Below, piece by piece: positions 1 to 6,285 of a stretch of 7,412 nucleotides of DNA (its first letter is position 1; the number at the start of each line of letters is the position of its first letter). The notes beneath the pieces are model-generated. The model was not told the DNA's origin. It saw only the letters and a program-made list of their open reading frames with translations, and did not search any database. A program made the translations under genes and the position numbers. The DNA comes from Bacteroidales bacterium UBA1182 (GTDB lineage Bacteria; Bacteroidota; Bacteroidia; Bacteroidales; Bacteroidaceae). The stretch covers positions 203-7,614 of the forward strand of contig DBYQ01000044.1 of the NCBI GenBank assembly GCA_002310015.1, written 5' to 3'.

Positions 1-62
1 TCCGATACCGATACCCCAAAAAGTTCAATACACCTAGGATTTTTTTCAGGAAACAACGGACT

Positions 63-1235
63 TTATTTGAAGAGGTACTGGGCGAATTCGCGGAGGGATT
101 TGCGCCAGACTTGCCATTCGTGGTCGCCGGGGTAGGAGTTGAACTTTACTTTTACTCCGGATTCCTGCATTTTCTTGACGATGTTGCGGGTGTGTTCTAT
201 GCGGGGATCCTGCTCGCCGCAGCTCAGGAAGAAAACGTCAAACTGGCTGTTGAAGTTCTTGGTGTCGGTGAGGATGCCGGGGCATTCTGCCTCCAGGTCA
301 AAGTTTGATGCGCCCTGTATGCCGCCGAACATGCCGGTGGAGAATACGCCTACATTGGCAAATACCTCAGGGTCTCTAAGGCCGATGTAGAATGCCTGGC
401 CGCCACCCATGGAGAGGCCGCACATGGCGCGGCTTTTGCGGTCTTTCTTGACGCGGTAGTTCTTTTCTATAAAAGGTATGACGTTGTCTATAAGTTCGCT
501 GCGGAATGTCTGCATGCCTTGCCAGCTATAGCCGCCTCCCATGCCGCCGCTGCGTGACTGGACGTTGCTGTTGGCGCTGACTATGATCATGGGAACAGCT
601 TTCTTGGCTGCAATCAGATTGTCCATGATCTGTGCGGTACGTCCCTGTTCCATCCAACCGCGATGGTCTTCACCGCCACCGTGCTGGATATAGACGACGG
701 GGTAGGAGTCCTTGCTCTCATTGTATCCGGCAGGGGTATAGACCATGACGGGACGCCATGCATTTTCTACGTTTGAGAAATAATATACGGTACGGACCTC
801 ACCGTGCGGTACATCCTGAACCTCAAAGACATCCATGCCTTCTTCCTTTATTTCAATGGCGCTTGTCCATCGGCTGCAGCCGTAGAATGGCTGACTGGCG
901 GGATCTGAGACCGATACATTATCTATAAAGAGGTTATAGTAGTGGAATCCGGGTACCTGGGGATTGGTGGTAACGGTCCATTGGCCGCCTTCGCCCTTGG
1001 TCATGTCATACTTAGTGCCTCCCAAGTCAATCTGGACGGTCTGAGCCTGTGGGGCCTGAACGCGGAACATTACGCTGTTATCGGCCAGGACACGTGGGTA
1101 GGAGTTGCGGTTGATGTTGGTAACCGGTGAGTATGATCCCTCGGGGAATGATTCACGACGGAACCCGCCCTGAGGCTGAGCAATAGTGGATGCTGATGCA
1201 ATCAGCAGGGTTAGTAAGATTGTAAGTTGTTTCAT
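63..1235 (-). CDS. Secreted CE1-type esterase with N-terminal E-set/CBM48-like domain
   Basis: A 390-residue exported alpha/beta-hydrolase of the esterase D / CE1 type (PF00756), a family holding feruloyl and acetyl-xylan esterases. The frame opens at a TTG at 1247, but the ATG at 1235 is the better start because the signal peptide then begins MKQLTILLTLLI. Cleavage is likely after Ala19 (TIA-Q). Residues about 45-140 resemble the immunoglobulin-like E-set/CBM48 module that precedes many Bacteroidetes esterases (FRVQAPQAQTVQIDLGG, then GFHYYNLFIDN). The hydrolase domain spans about 145-390. Its nucleophile elbow is GLSMGG (273-278) with Ser275; Asp343 in CGEQDPR and His372 in GDHEW are the likely remaining triad members. 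YIQHGGGED (182-190) fits the oxyanion-hole strand. The protein should act in the periplasm or at the cell surface on ester groups of plant cell-wall glycans. The exact substrate is not readable, and no glycoside hydrolase or SusC/D gene is in view. Confidence 0.88.
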   Translation of the reverse strand: MKQLTILLTLLIASASTIAQPQGGFRRESFPEGSYSPVTNINRNSYPRVLADNSVMFRVQAPQAQTVQIDLGGTKYDMTKGEGGQWTVTTNPQVPGFHYYNLFIDNVSVSDPASQPFYGCSRWTSAIEIKEEGMDVFEVQDVPHGEVRTVYYFSNVENAWRPVMVYTPAGYNESKDSYPVVYIQHGGGEDHRGWMEQGRTAQIMDNLIAAKKAVPMIIVSANSNVQSRSGGMGGGYSWQGMQTFRSELIDNVIPFIEKNYRVKKDRKSRAMCGLSMGGGQAFYIGLRDPEVFANVGVFSTGMFGGIQGASNFDLEAECPGILTDTKNFNSQFDVFFLSCGEQDPRIEHTRNIVKKMQESGVKVKFNSYPGDHEWQVWRKSLREFAQYLFK

Positions 1236-1236
1236 A

Positions 1237-1332
1237 TCAATTTTCAATTAAAAACTTCGTTTTTGATTTTTGTCGCGACTCGGCCAAACAAGCAAGCTTG
1301 ATGGCTCTCACTGCTCCAAAAATTCTCAATTG
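1237..1332 (-). other. Structured spacer with hairpins and a 31-codon open frame between SDR gene and esterase
   Basis: This 97-bp gap separates the SDR stop from the esterase ATG. It holds the perfect palindromes GTCGCGAC (1272-1279) and CAAGCTTG (1293-1300). An imperfect hairpin pairs GCCA (1283-1286) and CAAG (1289-1292) with CTTG (1297-1300) and TGGC (1302-1305). A second hairpin is AAAAAC / GTTTTT (1250-1255 with 1259-1264, 3-nt loop). On the minus strand the frame after the SDR TAA stays open for 31 codons and ends in a TGA that sits one base before the esterase ATG (TGATATG). It could be a leader, a processing or attenuation site, or a copy of a dispersed intergenic repeat. No TAnnTTTG promoter element is evident for the esterase. 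Confidence 0.4.
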
Positions 1333-2127
1333 TTATAGCTTGTAGTATGATGCAAGGATGCGGTCATACCATTTTGCAGGAAGGATAGCCTTGAGTAGAA
1401 CTGATGCTTTTTGCACTGTTGTAGCTATGATGTAGCGGTTGGCAGGGCGCTTCTTGCGTACAATGCGGCTCATACGGCGGGCCAGATAGTCAGGCTGCAG
1501 GCCGGAGCGCTCATCACTCTCAATTGATGCCATGGATGCTGAATAACCGGGGTAGGCGTTCGCGGCCTCTGGCGGGAGGTTCTTGCTACGTGCAGCGGTG
1601 AAGCCGGTAAAGAAATCTCCGGGATTGATTACCGTGACATGGATGCCGAACTGGCGCACCTCAAGGCGCAGGGCCTCACAATATCCCTCAATGGCAAACT
1701 TGCTGGCAGAATACATGCCCTGGTAGGGCAGGCCCATCAGCCCGCCTATGGAACTGATGCAGATGATATGACCGTGATGCTGTTTACGCATGATGGGAAC
1801 CACCTGGTTGAGCAGCCTTACCATACCCATAAAGTTTACGTCCATCTGGCGCTGTGCATCTTCTGTGGCAGTGAACTCCAACGGTCCTCCTATGCCCATG
1901 CCGGCATTACTGATAACCGTATCAATGTGTCCCTCTTTTTCCATTACGTTGTTTACGGCACTGCAGAGTGATGCTTCATCCTGGACATCGGCCTTGAGAT
2001 AGGTTACGCCGGGTATTTGCTCAGAATCCTTGCGATATGTGCCATAGACTTTGTGGCCGTCAGCACATAACTGCCGGGCCATGGCTCTTCCGAAACCAGA
2101 TGTTATGCCTGTGATGAGTATGACCAT
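1333..2127 (-). CDS. Classical SDR-family NAD(P)-dependent oxidoreductase
   Basis: A 264-residue short-chain dehydrogenase/reductase (PF00106), a normal length for the classical class. The cofactor-binding TGITSGFG glycine motif is at 6-13, Asp47-Val48 contacts the adenine ring, NAG is at 74-76 and structural Asn98 is in MDVNF. The catalytic residues are Ser126 (CISSIGG, 123-129), Tyr139 and Lys143 (YSASK), followed by INPG at 167-170. Arg32 just after the second strand (GTYRK) favours NADP(H) over NAD(H); this is inference. The C-terminal part (about 205-264) carries a basic, amphipathic tail similar to SDRs related to 17-beta-hydroxysteroid dehydrogenases, so a lipid or sterol-like substrate is possible but unproven. 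The protein is cytoplasmic, without a signal peptide. Its ATG lies one base after the mscS stop (TGATATG), which points to co-transcription and coupled translation. Confidence 0.9.
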   Translation of the reverse strand: MVILITGITSGFGRAMARQLCADGHKVYGTYRKDSEQIPGVTYLKADVQDEASLCSAVNNVMEKEGHIDTVISNAGMGIGGPLEFTATEDAQRQMDVNFMGMVRLLNQVVPIMRKQHHGHIICISSIGGLMGLPYQGMYSASKFAIEGYCEALRLEVRQFGIHVTVINPGDFFTGFTAARSKNLPPEAANAYPGYSASMASIESDERSGLQPDYLARRMSRIVRKKRPANRYIIATTVQKASVLLKAILPAKWYDRILASYYKL

Positions 2128-2128
2128 A

Positions 2129-3049
2129 TCAGTTGTTTATGGTTACGTTCATGTGTGGATATTCAAATTGGAATCCCTGTTTGGGCAACTCTGTAAAGAG
2201 AGCCTTGTTAAGGTCAAACTTGACGGGCCAGTAATCTGTTGACTGAATCCAAACACGGGCCAGGAATGTTATTGTGCTGTCATTCATGGCACTGAGTACT
2301 GCCATGGGGTCTGCGGCACCCTCGGTCTTGGAGTCGAGAACACGTTTATCGGTATTCAGTATCTTAAGGATTGATGCTATGCATTTCTCGGCATCGGTAT
2401 CGTAAGCCAAGTTTATCTCTATGTCAAGGCGGCGTATGGGCTTGGCCGAATAGTTGTCAATATTACCGTTGGAGAGTGCTCCGTTGGGGATAATGATCTC
2501 ACGGTTATCTGGTGTAGTAATCTTGGTGTTTACTATTGATACCTCTTTTACTGTGCCGCTGTAGCCTTGGGCATTGATGAAATCACCGGCTTTGAATGGC
2601 TTGAAGACCAGAATCATCAGTCCGCCGGCAAAATTTGATACCGTTCCGCTCAGTGCCATACCGATGGCCATACCTCCGGCAGCTAGAAGTGCAGCGAGCG
2701 ATGTGGTGTTTATACCCAGCGTACCTATTGTTATTACAATAAGCAGTACAGTCAGCGTTATTGATACGAGTGATGTTACGAATGAAGCCAGAGTGTGCTC
2801 TGTCTGACGTTTAATGAACAACTTGGTGAGCCCTTTCTTGACTCTCCTTATTATCCATGCACCTACAAAATAGATGACTATGGCTGCAAGCAGTTTCAGC
2901 CCAAAGTTTATTGCACTTTGCAACAGTTCTTGGAGGAATGCGTTGGGATCCTCCTTGACTTGGGTAATAAGGTTGCTGGTTGCGGCTTTGAGAGAATCAT
3001 TCACACTGATGATCGTATTCGGGTCAATTGTTGTCTGAAGAAATGTCAT
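2129..3049 (-). CDS. mscS: MscS-type small-conductance mechanosensitive ion channel
   Basis: A 306-residue inner-membrane channel that opens under membrane tension and releases solutes on hypo-osmotic shock. The frame runs upstream to a TTG at 3091, but the ATG at 3049 is preferred because the extension would run into the divergent promoter region and adds nothing conserved. Membrane segments lie at about 48-66, 90-112 and 115-147. The third is the pore helix with alternating Gly/Ala packing (LLAAGGMAIGMALSGTVSNF, 121-140), followed by PFKAGDFI (151-158). The beta domain contains GTVKEVSIVNTKITTPDNR and IPNG (165-190), and the alpha/beta cytoplasmic domain ends with FEYPHMNV (295-302). Spacing and motifs parallel E. 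coli MscS (286 residues). It is first in a likely operon with the SDR gene. Confidence 0.94.
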   Translation of the reverse strand: MTFLQTTIDPNTIISVNDSLKAATSNLITQVKEDPNAFLQELLQSAINFGLKLLAAIVIYFVGAWIIRRVKKGLTKLFIKRQTEHTLASFVTSLVSITLTVLLIVITIGTLGINTTSLAALLAAGGMAIGMALSGTVSNFAGGLMILVFKPFKAGDFINAQGYSGTVKEVSIVNTKITTPDNREIIIPNGALSNGNIDNYSAKPIRRLDIEINLAYDTDAEKCIASILKILNTDKRVLDSKTEGAADPMAVLSAMNDSTITFLARVWIQSTDYWPVKFDLNKALFTELPKQGFQFEYPHMNVTINN

Positions 3050-3068
3050 AATATGATGTTTAATGATG

Positions 3069-3076
3069 TAAAAGTA
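3069..3076 (-). promoter_or_regulatory. Possible -7 element of the mscS-SDR operon
   Basis: The minus strand reads TACTTTTA, seven of eight positions of the Bacteroidetes -7 consensus TAnnTTTG. It sits 19 bases upstream of the mscS ATG, so the leader would be short. No TTG-type -33 element is found at the usual distance. Confidence 0.35.
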
Positions 3077-3098
3077 GGAATAATTCCCCAAAATACGT

Positions 3099-3106
3099 TA
3101 CTTTTG
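3099..3106 (+). promoter_or_regulatory. Candidate -7 element of the TPR-HTH regulator gene
   Basis: TACTTTTG matches the Bacteroidetes primary sigma factor -7 consensus TAnnTTTG exactly. It ends only 7 bases before the ATG at 3114, so transcription would start within a few bases of the start codon and give a leaderless or almost leaderless message. A TTG at -33 is absent; the region 3073-3080 reads AGTAGGAA. Confidence 0.45.
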
Positions 3107-3113
3107 ACGTGAT

Positions 3114-4670
3114 ATGAAAAAGCAAACCTTATTTCTGTGTTTAGTCCTTGTTTTGTGCTCTTGCGCCGGGAGCAGTATGAAGGAGTTGAAGAGTGCTGAG
3201 AAGGCTCTTGAGAGCAGTGCCGTAGAAGCCGGCAGGATACTTGATGATATAAACCCAGAGGGGTTGCGTGGTAGGCAGGCTGCATTGTATGGCCTCTTGC
3301 GTACCCGGGCGGATTATATTACCGGGAAGAAGATAGAATCTGATTCTTTAGCCAAAATAGCCACTGATTATTGGGGTAGCCGCCGCAAGGGTTATTATAC
3401 AGCCCTGAGCTGGATGACACTGGGGTGTGCCTATTCAACTATGGATAGGGATGCTGAGGCCATTTACTCGCTTCTCAAGGCCAAGGACCTGTTTGATGAT
3501 ACGCTTGCATATAACTATGCCGATGTGAACAGCTTGCTGGGGCGTCATTTCCTAAGAAGAGGGTTGTATGATGAGGCCGTGCAGGCTTTCAATAACAGCA
3601 AGAGGCTTTATCATAACCTGGATGACTGCCGTCAGGAGTCATTCTCAGAATACAACGTGGGCAGGGTTTATCTTGAGCAGAAAAACTACAGGGCAGCCAA
3701 GGATATCATGGAGAGGATGCTGAATGACAAATGCCTGGATAAGGTTAGCCTCAACTCATGCAATCTTTTCATGGCACACGCCATCAACGGCTTGAGCGGA
3801 ACGGCTGCAGGACGTGAGGAGTTGGATTATGTGAACAAGTATCTGGCAGGATGCACCAGCGTTGAGGATCAGGCTGCCGGATTTGCCATGAAGGGTGTGG
3901 CTCTCTATTATCTGCAGGAACTGGATTCAGCCTTTGTCTATCTGGAGCGTGCTCATCAGCTTTCAAATGACCTTCCTACCAAGATATTTGCCTTGAATGG
4001 TTTGGAGGGAGTTGCCACCCAGATGAGGCGGTATCAGGCAGCATGGAATGCTGAGATGTGGAAAAGGCAGTATCAGGAGGAGCTTGATGCACTTTCAAAT
4101 GAATCGGAAATTACCCGGATAAGACTGCAACACAATGATGAGATCCAGGAGCAAAGATACAAGTCCAGGATATCAAGGATAATACTGTATTCAATCCTGT
4201 TGCTGATTGTAGTTATTGCATTGTCTGTGATTATAAGCATACAGCGCGACCACAAGAGAGAGAAGTTTTATATAAAGAAGTCTGATGAACGGGTTAAGAA
4301 ACAGATTGAAGAGATTACCAAATCAGACGGCAACCGCCTGGTTGAGGCGTGCAATGCGTTCCGTAGCGGTATTGCATTCAATATGGTCAATGATGTGATA
4401 CTACAGAAACGTTCATTCAAACAGGAGGAGCGTGATGTGGTGGTACATGATATAAATCTGTATTTTGCTAATCCTATAGCTGCGCTGCGTAATGAGTCAG
4501 GTAAGTTGGGACAACAGGATATCAGTTTGATATTCTGCACATTGCTGGGATTTGACCAAGAGGTTATTGCAGATATAATGTGTACCTCACGCTCCAATAT
4601 GCGCAGCATCAAGTCCCGCCTGAAATCTAAGATATCGGCTGAAACTTTTGCACTCTATTTCAAAGAGTGA
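3114..4670 (+). CDS. Membrane-anchored TPR protein with C-terminal helix-turn-helix (one-component regulator)
   Basis: A 518-residue protein of a design common in Bacteroidetes. It begins with a signal peptide and lipobox-like LCSC, with the candidate lipidated Cys at 17. About 320 mostly helical residues carry degenerate TPR repeats: near 94-130, 137-170 (ADVNSLLGRHFLRRGLYDEA), 176-206 (YNVGRVYLEQKNYRAAKDIM), 255-285 and 293-320. A charged, coiled-coil-like stretch (about 320-352) leads to one transmembrane helix (about 355-376, ILYSILLLIVVIALSVIISI), then a basic cytoplasmic linker (377-405). The C-terminus (about 464-505) looks like a LuxR / sigma-70 region 4 helix-turn-helix: LGQQDISLIFCTLLGF, EVIADIMCTSRSNMRSIKSR. 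Known relatives are regarded as membrane-bound regulators; signal and target here are unknown. The next ATG (3177) would remove the export signal, so the first ATG is chosen. It is divergent from mscS and a plausible regulator of itself or of that operon (inference). Confidence 0.8.
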   Translation: MKKQTLFLCLVLVLCSCAGSSMKELKSAEKALESSAVEAGRILDDINPEGLRGRQAALYGLLRTRADYITGKKIESDSLAKIATDYWGSRRKGYYTALSWMTLGCAYSTMDRDAEAIYSLLKAKDLFDDTLAYNYADVNSLLGRHFLRRGLYDEAVQAFNNSKRLYHNLDDCRQESFSEYNVGRVYLEQKNYRAAKDIMERMLNDKCLDKVSLNSCNLFMAHAINGLSGTAAGREELDYVNKYLAGCTSVEDQAAGFAMKGVALYYLQELDSAFVYLERAHQLSNDLPTKIFALNGLEGVATQMRRYQAAWNAEMWKRQYQEELDALSNESEITRIRLQHNDEIQEQRYKSRISRIILYSILLLIVVIALSVIISIQRDHKREKFYIKKSDERVKKQIEEITKSDGNRLVEACNAFRSGIAFNMVNDVILQKRSFKQEERDVVVHDINLYFANPIAALRNESGKLGQQDISLIFCTLLGFDQEVIADIMCTSRSNMRSIKSRLKSKISAETFALYFKE

Positions 4671-4687
4671 CTCACTTGATGAGTGAG
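4671..4687. terminator. Small hairpin at the convergent gene junction
   Basis: CTCACT (4671-4676) pairs perfectly with AGTGAG (4682-4687) around a 5-base loop. It starts at the single base between the two facing stop codons and runs into the end of the export-family gene. No T-run follows on either strand, so a role in bidirectional termination is only possible. Confidence 0.25.
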
Positions 4688-5145
4688 ATTGCCCCGAACA
4701 GTCCAAGACTGGCAGCAAGCATGATTGCTGCGGCTAGCAGGAGTCCCAAAAGGATGTAGAGTATGCTTTTCTTGAAATCCAGGTCAAGCAGGCTGGCTGC
4801 AAGTGTACCTGTCCATGCTCCGGTGCCGGGTAGGGGGATGCCTACAAAAAGCAGCAGGGCCACATAGAGTCCGGCTCCGGCTTTCTCTTCCAGCTTGCGG
4901 CCTCCCTTTTCTCCTTTTTCAAGACACCATTTGAAGAAACCGCCTATCACTTTCTTGTCACGTCCCCATACAAGGATCCTGCGGGCAAAAAGGAAGATGA
5001 AAGGCACGGGTAGCATGTTACCCACCAATGCCACTATGATGGACTGTACTATAGGCAGGTCATAGCCGACAGCATAAGGTATGGCACCGCGTAGTTCAAT
5101 GAGCGGAACCATGGAGATAAGGAATACAATCAGGTATTTTTTCAT
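4672..5145 (-). CDS. Small multidrug export-family membrane protein (COG2426 / PF06695)
   Basis: A 157-residue integral inner-membrane protein, a typical length for the family named 'putative small multi-drug export protein'. The name is historical, and transport of drugs is not established for most members. Hydrophobic segments lie at about 4-24, 32-55, 92-118 and 126-155. The conserved PLIELRGAIPYAVG (14-27) at the N-terminus and GIPLPGTGAWTGTLAA (102-117) in the second half look like two halves of an internal pseudo-repeat, each a short re-entrant-type segment with Pro and Gly. This layout recalls DedA/VTT membrane proteins. A basic cytoplasmic loop with many Lys, Arg and Glu (about 60-90) joins the halves. 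The gene is last in the glnS-TPR block; its ATG comes 18 bases after the TPR stop, with no Shine-Dalgarno sequence. It converges with the regulator gene. Confidence 0.85.
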   Translation of the reverse strand: MKKYLIVFLISMVPLIELRGAIPYAVGYDLPIVQSIIVALVGNMLPVPFIFLFARRILVWGRDKKVIGGFFKWCLEKGEKGGRKLEEKAGAGLYVALLLFVGIPLPGTGAWTGTLAASLLDLDFKKSILYILLGLLLAAAIMLAASLGLFGAISLIK

Positions 5146-5163
5146 AATGTCGATATTTCTGAA

Positions 5164-6285
5164 TCAGTTTTTTTCCGGCGTTTTTTCTATGAACAGGCTG
5201 GCTTCCTCATCAGGAAGTATCTGTCTGGCTAGTTCCTGCAGATCCTGGTCATCAGGGTCAATGGCAAGACCTTCATAAAGATAGGTTCTGGCCTGGGCGG
5301 GATTGCCGTTCCTGTAGTAGCAGCTGGCCATTACGTAGTAGAGTTCCGTGTATAGCTCCTGAGGTACATCGGTATCGCTCATGAGCATCTCAAGCGAATC
5401 TGTAAGGTAGAACAGGGCATCATCGTTGTTGCCCAGTTCATAGAGGCACCGTCCGCAGTAGTAGAGCAGGGTGTATGAACTACGGTCATCATCCAGGAGT
5501 GAACGGTATATCTTGAAAGCCTCTTCCCACTGGTCCATGCTGAACAGGCACCCGGCTTTCATCATGTGGGCCGATGTGTTGTCAGGCTCAATGGCCTCAA
5601 TGAACTCAAAGCACTCCCTGGCCTTGGGGTAGTCATTCTTCTCATAGTAGATACGCCCTAACTGCTCCCAGTAGTAAGTGTCATACGCAAACTCATCAAG
5701 CAGGTGGTTATACCATTCAATGGCACTGTCGGACTGGCCGGTGTCAAAGAACAGGTCTGCCTGCAACTCAATGAAATTACGGGAGTCAGGTGACATTACG
5801 AGCGCCATATCCAGCCATTTCTGGCAGAGCTCAAAGTAGCGGTTGTCCATGAACTTGACAATGATGTCATTGAACATACCGGGGTCATGGTCACTCAGCT
5901 CTACTGCCTGTGTGAAATATGAATCGGCGGTGTTGGGGTCATCGGCTGCAATGGCGATAACGCCCTTGAGATATACCAGTTCCTGATTGTCTGGGTCATC
6001 AATGGACTCGGCAATGACAGTGGCTTCATCCTTGCGCCCGCGCAGAAGCAGGTTGTTGGCTTTGGCTATGAGTATGTCAGGGTCAGACGGATGCAGGTTG
6101 AGGCCGTATTCTATGGCGGCGTCAGATTTGTCTGGCTCACCGGACAGAGTGTAGTACTCAGCGATGTTGGCTATGTCCATGCTGTCAAAATAGACAGAGC
6201 CTCCTTCAGTCAGCATATTCTCGTATGAGGCCAGGAGTTCCGTAAACTCCCGACTGTCATAGTATGATGCTGAATCGTCCTTCAT
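5164..6285 (-). CDS. Cytoplasmic tetratricopeptide repeat protein, coupled to glnS
   Basis: A 373-residue, strongly acidic protein made almost wholly of helical TPR repeats, with no signal peptide, membrane helix or enzymatic domain. Clear repeat units sit near 35-68, 103-134 (LVYLKGVIAIAADDPNTADS), 205-236 (YWEQLGRIYYEKNDYPKARE, ending IEPDN), 238-268, 273-300 and 313-346 (YYVMASCYYRNGNPAQARTY, ending IDPDD). The helices before and between these look like degenerate copies. Such solenoids bind partner proteins, and nothing shows which. Its ATG overlaps the glnS stop as ATGA (6282-6285), so translation is probably coupled and expression follows that of the synthetase. The gene may be a house-keeping scaffold or only a passenger of this operon; I cannot give a specific function. 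Confidence 0.85.
   Translation of the reverse strand: MKDDSASYYDSREFTELLASYENMLTEGGSVYFDSMDIANIAEYYTLSGEPDKSDAAIEYGLNLHPSDPDILIAKANNLLLRGRKDEATVIAESIDDPDNQELVYLKGVIAIAADDPNTADSYFTQAVELSDHDPGMFNDIIVKFMDNRYFELCQKWLDMALVMSPDSRNFIELQADLFFDTGQSDSAIEWYNHLLDEFAYDTYYWEQLGRIYYEKNDYPKARECFEFIEAIEPDNTSAHMMKAGCLFSMDQWEEAFKIYRSLLDDDRSSYTLLYYCGRCLYELGNNDDALFYLTDSLEMLMSDTDVPQELYTELYYVMASCYYRNGNPAQARTYLYEGLAIDPDDQDLQELARQILPDEEASLFIEKTPEKN

Noticed and set aside
1..62. Possible terminator downstream of the esterase and a tandem CGATAC pair (3-14)
   Set aside because: Only A/T tracts and the 6-bp palindrome CCTAGG are present, with no stable stem followed by a T-run on the minus strand. Two copies of a 6-mer are not meaningful.
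1236..1247. TTG start for the esterase, four codons upstream
   Set aside because: The ATG at 1235 gives a standard signal peptide and needs no rare start codon.
1639..2002. Plus-strand open frames opposite the SDR gene
   Set aside because: They lie wholly antisense to conserved SDR motifs and have no protein-like features of their own.
3050..3091. N-terminal extension of the MscS protein from a TTG codon
   Set aside because: The extra 14 residues show no conserved feature and overlap the divergent promoter region; the ATG at 3049 is the better start.
3046..3285. 79-codon minus-strand frame overlapping the divergent promoter and the regulator start
   Set aside because: Antisense to a real gene and across a promoter region, with no recognisable protein features.
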